The notes beneath the pieces were generated by a model, which did no database searches, was not told the origin of the DNA, and saw only the letters and a list, made by a program, of their open reading frames with translations. Of a stretch of DNA of 64,000 nucleotides, positions 9,481 to 59,299 are shown piece after piece. Location of the stretch: contig CM054138.1 of the NCBI GenBank assembly GCA_028751875.1, forward strand, positions 45,586,481 to 45,650,480, read 5' to 3'. Both the position numbers and the translations under genes were made by a program. Numbering within the stretch: the stretch's first letter is position 1; the number at the start of each line of letters is the position of its first letter. The DNA comes from Rapana venosa. Lineage: Eukaryota > Mollusca > Gastropoda > Neogastropoda > Muricidae.

Positions 9481-10137
9481 TTCTTATGAAATGCATATAA
9501 TTTTTTTAAAATCTTAAATTCAAACCTATTGTGGCACATCAGAGCAGTTTTGACAATATAATAAAAACACTGTATACTGGTGACATGGTTTGCCTGTGGA
9601 CATTGACAAGCAGGCCACATTTGAATGGAGTAAGTTTTAGACATTTGCCGCATAATTTCTTGTTCACTGGCTGTATGTCACAAGTTCTCCAAAAATGCTC
9701 TCAGTGTCTCTGTGTCATCTGCACAGACATTTAAATTAAAGTCTGTGATCACAGGCACTGTGGGCAACCAAAGGTGTTTAGATTAAAATTTTTGTGAATA
9801 AAATGTCTGTAACTGTTCTCTGTGTTTGAAATTCAGTGTCACCTTGCTTAAAAGTTTGAATGTGTTACTGGGCAAGTATTATGATTGCTGATACTGTCGT
9901 GGTGTAGTGATACTGAATACAGTGGCACAGAAAAATTCAAATTTGTTTTTATACATCAATTTTATAGGCAGTCTGGTCACCATATTGCAAAATATGCAAT
10001 CTGCATTACACTACCTGGAGTGGAATGAAATAAAGAAAAGAAAAATCGAGGTTCAAGAGGCAATGGCTCCTGAGGCTGTCAACTTTTTTGTCATTTGAAA
10101 GAAAACTCACTCACTCTCTCTCTCTCTCAGACACACA

Positions 10138-10335
10138 CTTTAAAGTCCTTCGGATGAGACTATAAACCGAGGTCCCATGTACAAACCCACGCAGAACATC
10201 TTGCGCACACGTTAAATCCTGTTCCGCTTTTTGTAAGATTAGGCCATTGTGTGCCGGTGGGAACAGATGACAGAATTTTCAAAAACCGCATACACACTGG
10301 GACTGGATGTAAAAAAGCAATAAGTGCTTATTCCA
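10138..10335 (+). mobile_element. SINE core fragment (opposite orientation)
   Basis: AAGTCCTTCGGATGAGACTA, AAACCGAGGTCCCATG, CACGCAGAACATCTTGCGCA and TGTGCCGGTGGGAACAGATG are the reverse complement of the shared core. AAGCAATAAGTGCTTATTCCAT at the end is like the flank of the 36640 and 53020 copies. Confidence 0.7.
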
Positions 10336-13300
10336 TTATCCTCGATATAAAAGAATAAAAAAATAAAATAAATTTTAAAAAAAGGTAGTGCACCTAAAGA
10401 TGCTCATAATCATATATGAGGAATATCTTTTCCACAACTATGAAAAGCTTTCCAAAAATCTTATAAACCAGTGACCTGGTTGCAATTGTGGCAGATATAA
10501 AACGTATGCATAATTAATTAAACTTACCATAGGTTGTCTTAGAGCATGACCTGACTAATTAAGATTACTTAAAAAATCCCAAATTGTCTGGTAAAAAACT
10601 GGGCGCTTTATTGTTGTACTGTCAATAACTTTCCAATGTAGAATAGAAATTGCTCTCCTTCACTTCTATGAATGTTGTTCTAAGAAGATGGGTATTTTTC
10701 ATGTTATCATTTTTGACAGTTATGGGTTAAATCAACATAATAAAATGACTCCTGCATGTCTGCAGAAAGAACCAGTCAAAGCAAAGTCGCACTTTAATCA
10801 AGTCACTCTCAAATCATCTTTCACCACCAGCCATCACGTTTAAAATAAAACAAAAACAAACAAAAAATCCTAGACTGAAACTTGTCTACAGCCACTCTAA
10901 TGTACAATAACAATGTGTCAGCTCTTAATATCCCTTCTTGTAATCTTCACAAGTTGAAGATCCCCATTCAGGTTTAAGTCTGCACAATGCTGTTGCTGCT
11001 TTTGCTGAACTTGATAGGATTTCTGGAGAGAATGGTATTCCTCATTGCTGACAGTGGATTGCAGGTTAGGGGACTGTTGACCAGTTCCTAAATTTTGCTT
11101 ATGAACATCTATGTTGGTAGTGATGACAGAGATGTAGCTAATCTTCAAGGAACTATTGCAAGTGACCACAATGGTTATAAATAGATATCGAGTGTGCGCG
11201 CGCACATGTATGTGGACGTGTGCGTGACTTTTGTAGATTTGCTGGGACCCCCCCCCCCCCCCCCCCCCCCCCCCCAAAAAAAAACAACACCAACAAAAAA
11301 CAAAAACAACCCACATACAAATAGCACTTTGTGGCATGCAAAATGGCAGATGTTTGCAGGAAAAAATAAAATTATGTGCCTGATTATTACTTGTTCTCAC
11401 ACATGCATACAGAAAGAAAAAGAAAATCAAACATCAGAAATGACAAAAAAACGGTTTGTATTGAAAATGTTGCAAAAAGTGACATACAGCTCTATGACTT
11501 ATGTACAATACAAAGTAATGGGAACAAAGAATCCAGTGTATTTTCCATTAAATCATGTTAGACACCAACATCAATTTTCACCGTTTGTTTGCCACACAAA
11601 CATAATTTTAAAAAAACGTTTGCTTGTATTTCTGGCTTATAAATTATATTATCAACTCTGATACAAAAAACTGTACAAAAGCATGCATTCTTTACATTTT
11701 ACACATGTATTATACATGACAGAGAAAAAGTAACATGAACGGTTCCAGAGCTTCACAAAGATAGGCATCTAATAACTTTGAGAATTATTTGCAGTTATGA
11801 ATACATGATGTGAATAAACACAAAGAACAATACACATAATGAATCTTAAGAATGATGACAAGATCATATACAATATTTTACTTAAATGACAAATTTGTTA
11901 AAGAAAATTAAATTGTGCACAGAGGTATGCCCCTAATTACAAAAGTGAACAGCCATTTCAGCTTTAGTTTGAGCATTACTACCATCAGTACCAGACATTG
12001 GATACTGCACACAGTTGTCACAATAAGGTAACAGTACTAACACACAGTTTATCAGTGTATACAACATGAATTCACATTCATTACTGTGTTTCCTTCTGAA
12101 GTGAACATTCATTGGCCACAATCTAATTTTGGCAATAACAGATCAATTTACAAAACCTTGTTCAATTCATTTTGTCATCTACTTAAAAGAAAACTGAATG
12201 GTTACTTTTTAAAATGTTAATGACACAGATGAATTCAAATCAGTCTTCTTTTTTTCTGTCGAAAAATGACAATACATACTTTTTACACATAATTATTGTC
12301 ATGCCCTTCAATACACATAAGGTTTTGCTGGAAGCAAATTTTACATGACAAATTAAAAACCCAAACAAAAATCCCCCTCATTTCACATGAAGTGTGGTCT
12401 GAACCGGTGATTAGAAGGTGCGCAGATCAATCATACTGTAGGGTATTACTATTAGTCTTCACAATGAATACAATAATTTACAAAAAGGATTTTCTAGATA
12501 TAGCACACAAATGAAGCAACACTTACTGAGCTTAAATTTTGTTTAAATGAATGCATACTTACTTGTAAAGACCTGGCAAGGAGATGAGCATATCTAAATT
12601 TACTACATCATTAAAGTCTTTAAACAACCCAAAAGAACAACAGCAAACCCACACATGTTCAGGCTATTCGTATAAATTTCTGAATCTCACTCCGATTCAG
12701 GACGGCTGAGAAAAAACATTGGGTCTGCTCTTGGCCAATGAGGATAACCATCATGGAATGTAGATCACCACATAACAGGGGACTACATTTTCACAGGTAA
12801 CAAACATCCCACTTCCCTCTTTAAAAAATATTATATACTCCTCCCCCTCCCATCACCCACACCCAAAGAAAAATAAAACCAAACAACAAATCAACACTAA
12901 GAAAAATAAAACCAAACAACAAATCAACACTGAAAGATATTATATGATATATTTGCTGCCCCATTCCACCCATCTCAAGATGTTCAATTAAAAGAAAATT
13001 GAAGAAAGGTTGTGGAAACCATATGAGCTACTACTGCCAAAGGCAGCAGGCTACATCCTAAAGGTTGGACTAACAAACTGAAAATAGCGTAGAACACTTA
13101 AGAGAGCAATGCATGTTGTAACCAGTTTAAACACAAGTCAGTTTGCTGTAGGCTTAGCTAAGGACCACTTCTGATCCCAAAGTACAGACAACAGAGCATT
13201 CAACTTTACCACTACTGAATGTATCAGTTATCACAGTTCATGACAGTAACATCTACACTGCTGTGTTCTTTTAGCGCTATCACTGACAAAAAACAAACAA

Positions 13301-14399
13301 AAAACAAACAACCAGCCAAAACAAAAAGTGTGATTTGAAGGAAAAGACATACCACAATACCATACCACCATGATGCATGACTTTTCATAATTTCTAAATG
13401 ACAGCAACTAAAGACATCATGCTATGTGAAAAGGGGGTTATCTAAAGTCCTGCAAATATAGATAATACCCCCCCCCCCCTCCCCAAAAAAACCCCAAACT
13501 AAAAAACCAACAAAAACCCCTCTCAAACAAACTATCCAGAAATCTTGCAGTTATTCTCACCAGATGTCAATCCCATCTCAGAGTCTCTTCAAACCACCTT
13601 GAATCAGAGAATGAAACCGCAAGTTTTCCAACAGGGATTTATTAGTTGTTGCAAAAAAATGTTCTGAGCACTAGGTATAAAAAGCAACTCCCAATAACTC
13701 AAAATAGCTTTTAATGCATTAAATATCTAGGTGTGAGTGTGCATGTTTGCGCATGCACATTTGTGTATTATTGATATGAAAAAGGTTATGTTTAGAGATG
13801 CATCATGTTGATGGATAGGCCCTCTACGCTCTTATCAAGAATCTTATTCTAAACGATTGTGCATTAAAAAGAAAAGACAAATATTGTCAGATGTAACAAT
13901 ATTTTGTCAATTCAATCTTGGCGATTTCTATAGTTTTAAAACAGGTAAAATAAAATCTTGAACATCCCCAAAACCAAACAGTTCAATACAAAATAATATC
14001 TAAGAAAGGGAATATATAAATTATAACTTCACTTGTAATTTCTTATCTTGTCAAGAGCATGAGATCTTGTTAATCAATACTGAACAGGAAGATCTCTCAA
14101 ATAAAATATTTTCCCATTCTGTTTGTCCAAATACCAGAACACACTTTCCTGTTGAAGTCTGTGGTTATTCTCACCAAAACCAGCTCTGGCATACAACCAG
14201 CCATGATTCCAGATGGCGAGAGTTAACTTGACAAAGAAAACTTCAAAGGCAGCACTTCCAGTCAGGTAAAAAATATTAATAAACAAACATCTTACAGCCA
14301 CAGCAACAATTACAAAGTTTTCACCCCCAAAATTTTTTTAAATGGGCATGCTCTAACTGTATCTTGGAGCAAACAGTCTCACAATGATATGAGAAAGAG

Positions 14400-15310
14400 A
14401 AACAGGACAACAATGAGACAGAAGATAAACATCATAGACGAGAGCAGGGCAATGGCAATATGCAGTGTCACTGCAAGGACACGTACATAAGCAATACACA
14501 TAGCACAGACAACTAAAAAGGCAAAATGAGCTATAGACCAGAAAAAATAGTTAAGACAGAGTGAGTACTGCAGGCAGACAGAATGAACAAACTGTACAAG
14601 AGGGAGAACAGAAATGACACAACAGTGACAACAGTATGATCAATATAGAGGAACAGAATAATCATACAAGAAAAAAACAGACCAAATAATGCAAACAGAC
14701 TGAGCACAAACAGCAGAACACTACAGTCATACCTTAACAAACATATAGACCAAATAATGCAGGCAGACTGAGCACAAACAAGCTATAGTATAAATATAAT
14801 TATGTGGTCATAGATTTAAAAATGTTGACAGACAGCAGACTTCAGTATATGATATCAATTAACAGTCAAAATTGACGGACAAGACAGTAAAAACACAAAT
14901 CACTGAAAAACAGTCTACACATGAATGGATATACTACATGACAGACTTTAAAACTTACACCTCTGGATGACAAGTCAGACTGAACTAACCACATAATAAA
15001 CAAGTTGCAGACTGAGCAGTACTGTAAAGACCCTGCAGGAAAAAAAAGTGTTTACAAGCTACAGATGAACCAGGAAGTGAGCTAACAAGACATACAAACA
15101 AGTTGCATAGTAGAATTGACAGCCAGACAGTATCTAGACATGGTTTCTAGACTGAACAACAGTCCTTGTAAGACAGACAAAACACAGAAAGGATAGCAGA
15201 ACAGAAGCTCATGTTTTTAAAGCCTAGCTACCACAGGGGTCCTATCAGAACTGAGCATACAAGAGAGACACAGCACAAAAACAAGTGGCAAGACATTTAT
15301 AAACATATTG
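14400..15310. repeat. Degenerate tandem-like repeats (AGACTGAGCA-rich)
   Basis: The phrase AGACCAAATAATGCA..CAGACTGAGCACAAACA occurs twice (about 14680 and 14748). Weaker forms (AGACTGAGCAGTA, AGACAGAGTGAGTACTG) occur before and after. Spacing is irregular. Confidence 0.5.
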
Positions 15311-15689
15311 ATAAAATGTGAAACGGGAATAGACAAAATTAGCAATGAGCAGCCTTTGAATTTGATGCAGCATAGCTAAATATGTACAAACTCACCGAAG
15401 AAGCGATAAATAAAATGTGAATACACTGATAGTGATACAGTCTGTGGCATCGTCGAGTATGTCTCAACATTCTCCATTCAAAAGTTCAAAGTCTTGTACT
15501 GGTTTCCAGCTACCGTTGTATTTTAAAACTACATAACAAAATTAACATATCTTATAAGAAATCCTGATACTGAGAGCGGGTGATTTGGACTACAAGGTAT
15601 TTTTTCCCATTGTAAAGTTCACTTAAATAAGATGAACTGTAAAGTATATATAAAATTCATCATGTTGGTTAGAATCTTAACCATGACGA

Positions 15690-15970
15690 CTTTCAGCAAT
15701 ATAACTTCTTGCTTTGATTGTTGTCGGATAGTCTTCTTCTGCGTTCCCTGGCCATGATGAATTTTTAATCCAGTCCTGATGGCAAAGCCTGCAGTCTGTT
15801 GCAGTGACCCCACTGGTCTCCGTTGTTTTTCACGGAGCTCTACTGGGCTGTGCCATGTCTGAGGTGTTGAAGGTAAGACAGGACTGCAAGATATGGGAGG
15901 GGAGTTGTGGGCCTGTGCCACAAAGGCATAGGTCGGTGTGGAGTATTTTCAGGGAGACGGATATGAAGTC
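15690..15970 (-). mobile_element. Decayed non-LTR retrotransposon C-terminal end
   Basis: The minus strand reads LCLCGTGPQLPSHILQSC, the CGT-x-PQ-x-P-x-HILQ-x-C motif at the C-terminus of many invertebrate LINE ORF2 proteins. After a +/-1 shift it reads TWHSPVELRE...VGSLQQTAGFAIRTGLKI, the expected following segment. The frameshift shows it is not functional. Confidence 0.6.
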
Positions 15971-17324
15971 AGTCTTCCATATTTTTGAACTGCTGGTCTA
16001 TTCATTTCCTGTCCCAGAACAGATTGTGACTGCTTCATTTCTTTGCTCCTCCCTGACTATGTACTTCAGCATCCATCAAACTACTTTTTACTGTGGTTTG
16101 CTGGTAGACACTACTCACTATTCTGAATGTTTGTTCACAGAAGAGATAACTATGAGCACGATGATGCCATAGATACTCTGACACTTATGCATGTACGCAA
16201 TAGTTACTGTTTCAGCTGTGCTAATATGGAATTAAATGCAACCGATGATAAACATGTTTATGAATATGGCAGGGCTGGACACAACAGCTGAGAGTACAAT
16301 AATTTGGTCAGTCTCTGAGGTAACAATCTTTTTACCGTTGCCATCAAATGGATTGGATTTATGTACAAAATATACAACTGTCAATGCAATGAGTTCACAT
16401 ATGTACGCATCAAGGAAATCAAACTGCAACTGAATAGAGAAAACTTACTAAAGTCTCAGGAGGACGGATAAAACAACATGAGACGATTTGTCAAGATGAA
16501 CAATTGTTCACACTCAGAACTTGCTAAGTAGAAAACACATGGTGCACACCTTTCCTCCTGTGACATAGTGCACAATGATTCTGGACAGTCACACTGTTGT
16601 TATTTTCAATACATCTCCTTCAGGAAAAGTCAGCAACTGATATGAGTTGTAATGGTAGCAGGGACACAACTACAGTGAGTTTTTCTGTCTGTGAGACAAA
16701 CTGTCACTTTCACTGTTAGTTTTCCACATTTCAACGACAGTAACTAGTCTGAAAACTGACATGGTATGCCTGGAAGTTGAAAAAATCATGTAGGTGAATC
16801 AACTGTGCACCTGATGACCATAAATGCATCTGTTTTTTTCTCCATTTGCTGCAGGACTTCTACAATGCTACACAAATACTGCTCATAGTCACAGGTAATA
16901 AGACTTTTTTTCCAAGTTCAGGTGTCTTCTTACAAAAGTTCATACTCCTCTCTTTGTCATTAACATTTTGCCCATCAATTAGGACAGGGCTGAGTATCAC
17001 TATCAAGAGCTTTGCTCAGCACAAGGGGGTCACCTAAACAAGATCCAAGTGCAGAAAAAGCAACATAAGGTTCCGATCAAATCCTTTCTCCTTCTAATTG
17101 AACTCTTCCATGTGAAAGCACACCACACTGTTTTTCATCCAGTTTGAAAGCCTTCTCACTCACACATGCCATGTGGATGGTATGGGTGAATCCTCAGAAC
17201 TCATCAAACTACATTTGCACTTTGTTCCACCCCATTTCTCTCTCGCACATCCCATGCGGTTGGCAAATGCGGATGATGTGAGCACTTCCCAGTAAAGGGT
17301 ACTACACAATGTTTTCCGTTCAAC

Positions 17325-17330
17325 TTTAAT
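17325..17330 (-). promoter_or_regulatory. Candidate CENPF poly(A) signal (ATTAAA)
   Basis: This is the nearest signal on the coding strand, about 110 bp after the stop codon. It is the common ATTAAA variant. Distal AATAAA signals are listed under the downstream stretch. Confidence 0.35.
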
Positions 17331-17440
17331 CTTCTTCCCTACACATCTCGCATGTCGGTAAGAGCAGGCGCTGCTCCCTCTAGTCTTTTTTCTAGACACA
17401 GTACACCACACCCTGTTTTAGGCCAATACACATCCATTCT

Positions 17441-54748
<37,308 letters not shown>

Positions 54749-55256
54749 CTTGATGTTGAAGTCACTGTGGTATGACTGATAACATAAATTGGTTATTATT
54801 CATTTCACAAATTTAGTCAAAATTACTGGTTAAACTAAAGCATCAGACTTTTCAGATTTCAAAGGTCCAATAAATCCTGGCTGCAGAAACTCAGAAAGTA
54901 ACAATCAGTTAATAGTGCATGCAATGTACACGTATGTTTTGTATACAAGTGTGTGCAACTGTGACAGTGTACTGTACAGGTGTCTCACTGTTTGTGTGTA
55001 TTACTATTAGACTTTTACAGTGTGTAAAAATATGCTATAACGAATGCTGACCTACTTAAACGACTTACTTAAATTGCATTTTACACTAGTGTAAAAAGCT
55101 TGATAGATCTCTATGAATTAAAACTCCTCATTTTAATCTGAGACTTGGTGCTAGTCTGCTCCCTTAGCAGCTTCCATGTTTTGATTTTAAAAAACCCAGA
55201 CTGCATCAGTGAGTGATATTGATAAACTTTTACTAAGTATTAATTATTACACAGCA

Positions 55257-55260
<4 letters not shown>

Positions 55261-55336
<76 letters not shown>
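55261..55336 (+). repeat. (GA)n microsatellite
   Basis: About 64 bp of nearly pure (GA)n plus an imperfect end, upstream of the CENPF start codon. Confidence 0.95.
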
Positions 55337-55338
<2 letters not shown>

Positions 55339-55879
55339 TACTGAATAGATCTTTGTCCAATCATGACTAAATTAGCCTTCATCATCTGAAAATTATACAT
55401 TGTCACAGTTGTCAGTCCTCTCTGTGATATCTCCACATCGAACTTACTGATATTTGAGAGAAAAGTTAACGGCAAATGCTTTATTCCAAGACATAGGCCT
55501 ACTCTTCACACCACCCCCTCTCTTTAAAAATTAAAAATACCTGAGTTGATCATTTTAATGCCACACTCCTCTACTTTTCGTGATGAAACAATTGAAGTTC
55601 AGTCTGAATCAATACATACAACTGATATTGAATCCTCTTAACAGTCAATATGATGCTCAGGCTTCCTTCTCTTGCCCTCTGGTATTAATATGAAGCAGGC
55701 AGACAAGGGCCTATGAAGCTAACTCAATAACTGGCGCATCAGATCCACTCGATTTGTCGTCTGCACCTGTGTTATCAAAACATGTTTCGTTGTTTGTCAT
55801 TCTCAATAGGTGCACTGTACTAATAACATAAATCAATAAAAAATAGCACTTTCAACAGGTTCATGCCTAGCAATATCAG

Positions 55880-56320
55880 CACTGTCGAGAAATACTTGCC
55901 TCGATTTTTTATGAATTCACAACATCAGCCTTCTCATCTGCGATCCTATGAACAATATTCAAACTTCCCTCAGTTAAACTGAATTCTGACTGCGCATGCG
56001 CGACGGAGGCGTTTTTTTACGACAAACTATGGGTTTCCTTTTTTAGAGCATAATGTAAAACAAATACTATACACGTTTTAAAAATATCCACTTTTCATGT
56101 AACATAGGTAAGATTATATGAAATAGTACAAATATAACATACATATTTTTGCAACAAATCCATTTGCAACCAAAGTGACAGTTGCCGGCAGGTGGGGGAA
56201 AAGCGATGACAACATTGCATCGAATGTGATGTCCCGCATTCTTGTTGGGTCCACTCCCTTGGACTGATGACTGTCACACATTGCGTGGTAGGCGTTATGA
56301 CGAACCAAAACAAGGGTGTC
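55880..56320. promoter_or_regulatory. Putative bidirectional promoter, CENPF / PTPN14-like
   Basis: This part of the 2.4-kb gap between the two divergent start codons is less AT-rich and has the only cluster of CpGs there. It contains TGCGCATGCGCG. CENPF (minus) and the phosphatase gene (plus) both appear to have upstream non-coding exons (acceptors at CATACCACAG near 54765 and TTTTTGCAG at 57065), which would place their transcription starts here. Transcription start sites cannot be seen directly. Confidence 0.5.
55991..56002. promoter_or_regulatory. NRF1-type palindromic site
   Basis: TGCGCATGCGCG fits the NRF1 consensus (YGCGCAYGCGCR). NRF1 sites are common in CpG-type bidirectional promoters of cell-cycle genes. 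Confidence 0.6.
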
Positions 56321-56722
56321 TTATTCATGCAATTATTGCACACGTACTTTTCAAAGAATCAGAGAAGCAGAGTGTGGATGAGATCAGAGTAAACTTCAAC
56401 AAGGAGTGTACTTGTGTGAACCAGAGTGAGTGGAGAAGAAACCTGAGAGAGAGACAACGATCAGCGTCTCTTGTGAAGTATATAGTTGGCTAATACAGTT
56501 AGAAAAACAACAAAACCCTCAGATCTGTAGACCATATGCCTGCTCAACGATTGCCGAAAGAAGGATACATGTATTGAACCGAAGTGAAAAGCGTCAAGTA
56601 TAAAGCTGAGCAATTGTGTCTGGGAATAGGTTTAATTAAGAAAGGTGTCACACTCACAGTGTGTGTGTGTGTGTGTGTGTGTGTGTTCTCCATTTTCACC
56701 CTCCAGAAGGGCAGAAGTTTCC

Positions 56723-56723
<1 letters not shown>

Positions 56724-56754
<31 letters not shown>
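56724..56754 (+). repeat. Poly-C tract (31)
   Basis: Pure C31, preceded at about 56661 by (GT)n, in the likely 5' intron of the phosphatase gene. Confidence 0.9.
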
Positions 56755-56756
<2 letters not shown>

Positions 56757-57116
56757 CATCCCCTAAATTTTGCACTTGCTCATCACACCTGGTAACAATG
56801 TAAGACCATAAAATATATGTAAGGTGGATGAGAAGTTTTCATACCTTGCTATTTTCAAGTACCTCACCATGTATTGTAGGCAATCATGTTTGTTTGTGTG
56901 TGTGTAGGTTGTGTGTGTGTGTGTGTTCTCCCAGGTGAAAAATGAATTATGAGTAATCAGCTATTTCTGTTTACACAGTTTTAAATTTGTATGTATGGTA
57001 TTCTCAGTGCTGCAAACTGTACAAGTTATGAAATAGGCATAAACAAAAATGTTCTGTTTTTGCAGTTTGGAATGTAAGCTTGCACTTCTGTGTAATTGAG
57101 TGGCCCCAAATCCACG

Positions 57117-57290
57117 ATGCCTTTCAAGTGGAGGTTGAAGAAAACTCGCAGCTATGAGATTTCTTCCAAGAACTCTTTCATCGTTGGTGTTTACTTGCTG
57201 GATAATTCGTTCCTGGAGTGTACCTTGAATTCTGACAGCACAGGTCAGGAGTGTCTGGACAGCATAGCTCAACGCATTGAATTATCTGAG
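57117..57290 (+). CDS. PTPN14: PTPN14-like coding exon 1
   Basis: 58 codons, ending IELSE with donor GAG|GTAAAA, phase 0. A convincing acceptor (GTTCTGTTTTTGCAG) lies at 57065, so the exon has about 51 bp of 5' UTR and an upstream non-coding exon is expected. Confidence 0.92.
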
Positions 57291-58041
57291 GTAAAAGTTT
57301 GACATTATATTAATAATGTGAGATGGTTGTAATAATGTAATGGTATGTTATGTAAGCACTGAAATGTACTGTAACTGTGTAAGTGTAATGTAAGCTATGG
57401 GGAAACAGGACAGGACAACCTTGTGGTTAAAGTGTCAGTTCAGGATCTGATAGCAACTTAGTTGAATTGAATCGAATGTCACTTTCAGTCGTGGCAGATT
57501 TCTCTGCATGCATGAAATTTGAACTGCTCTCCTTAGGGAGGACACATTGGCCATTGCTATAAGAGCACTATCAGTACCACTCTTTTTGGTTTTTTTGTTG
57601 ATGTTGCAAATTTTCCTATTTTCAAACTTGTGTATTTTGTTTCCCTATCACTGTATCACTATCAATCAGAGTGGCTTTTTAAGTACTAGTCTACTATGTA
57701 CATCATTTTGCCAGGGACAACTCTCTTGTTACCGTTGGTCCTTTAGTGTGAGCTGAATGTGTGTTGCAAATTTGCATATTGTATATATTTAGCACCACAG
57801 TTTGCTGTCTCATCTGAAAGACTAGCATCCAGACCACACTGAGTAAACATCTATAATACTATACATAGACTATAGTTGTATAGAGGATACTGATATCATT
57901 ACCATGAGACTTTTATTTTTAATGTTTTTCAGTTGAGATTATATAAGCACCATTCTGTGTGCAAACATATATATGCAGATCATCTGTGTATGTGTGTGTG
58001 TCACAGTGTGTGTGTGTGTGTGTGTGTGAGTGAGTGAGTGA

Positions 58042-58074
<33 letters not shown>

Positions 58075-59243
58075 TGCAACTAAATAAATTTTGTGTCTGT
58101 GTGTGTGTGCATACATGCATGGCCATTTATAAACTATAGACATGATTTTTGTCCAGATTTTTAAAATTCTGCGGAAACTAAGAGAGCATGAACATGACTG
58201 TGTTATCAGTTTAATGTGTTTATTCAAAGTACATAATTTTTATGTATGATTGCTAGTAAAGGCAATATACTCTTTTATTCAGTAAGAATGTTGGATTTTA
58301 GCATTAAAAGCACATGATTAATCATCTAATGATGAAATTGAGAGTAAATTGTAAACCTATTTTGATTCAAATTTGAATGAAAATCATAACTTTTCTTCTT
58401 TTATTACATGCTTTAAGAATTTTTATCTTAGAATGTTGTCATTGCATTTTTACAGACATGTTACTTTGGCCTGCGGTTTGTGACAAAGAAGCTGCAGTTT
58501 CACTGGGTGGATTTAGAACGGCCCTTGAAACGACAGCTGGACAAATATGCCCAGCCATCATCTCATCCCCACTGTCTGTACTTTGGTGTGATGTTTTACG
58601 TGGCTGGAGCTCACCGTATCAGTGATGATGTGGCCAGGCAAGTACAAGTAGCCAGTAAAGACTGTATTACTATTAGGACTGCGATTTGTTCCCCCTAGTT
58701 ATTCTGTTTCTCAGTGATGCTAATTTAACAATATCATTTCTTCTTTTCAATTTCATACTTTGAAATGGTATGTTTTGGTTTGATTCAGTCATGAGATAGC
58801 AGGAGAAAATATTTTGGATAGTTGTGTTGTGATAGTTGTTGGGATTTTATTAGGTGATGGGAAGGGGAGGGGGGCTTTAGTTGATGGATGTATGAAGTAA
58901 AATGGATCTAATCCTAAATAATGTAGACAGTAGACAGAAAAGGGCTAAACAATGGAAACAACAAATAAATTTCATGAGAAATGCTAATAATGTAATATAG
59001 TTTATTATAACTATAACAAATGTGTGTGTGCTGTATGTGTGTGCGTGCATGTATACATGTGTGTGTGTGTGCATGTATGAGTGTGCGCATACATGTGTGT
59101 GTATGAGTATGTTTGCGTGTCCGCGCGTGTGTGTATATGTTCATTTCATTTTCATTTATACCACTTTAAGTCACGAGATTTCTCTGCGTGAAATTCGGGC
59201 TGCTCTTCTCGGGGAGAGCGCGTTGCCACAAAAGCAGCGCCAC

Positions 59244-59299
<56 letters not shown>

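Larger units (their letters stand above)
10340..17440. other. AT-rich stretch without a supportable gene; possible CENPF 3' UTR
   Basis: No ORF here has coding character or family resemblance. Recent SINE cores and long (GA)n tracts are absent, unlike everywhere else in the window. It holds a C28 run at 11248-11275, a two-copy 33-bp repeat near 12870-12945, a decayed LINE end (15690-15970) and a degenerate AGACTGAGCA-rich repeat zone (14400-15310). Minus-strand poly(A) signals occur at 17330-17325 (ATTAAA), 13643-13638 and 10612-10607 (both AATAAA). An extended CENPF 3' UTR is possible but cannot be shown from sequence. Confidence 0.4.

Noticed and set aside
10918..11430. 170-codon minus-strand ORF
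   Set aside because: Depends on a C28 tract read as polyglycine; no conserved motif.
56242..56493. 83-codon plus-strand ORF in the divergent promoter region
   Set aside because: No family resemblance and no phase-compatible donor found. May be partly 5' UTR of the phosphatase gene, but not supportable as coding.
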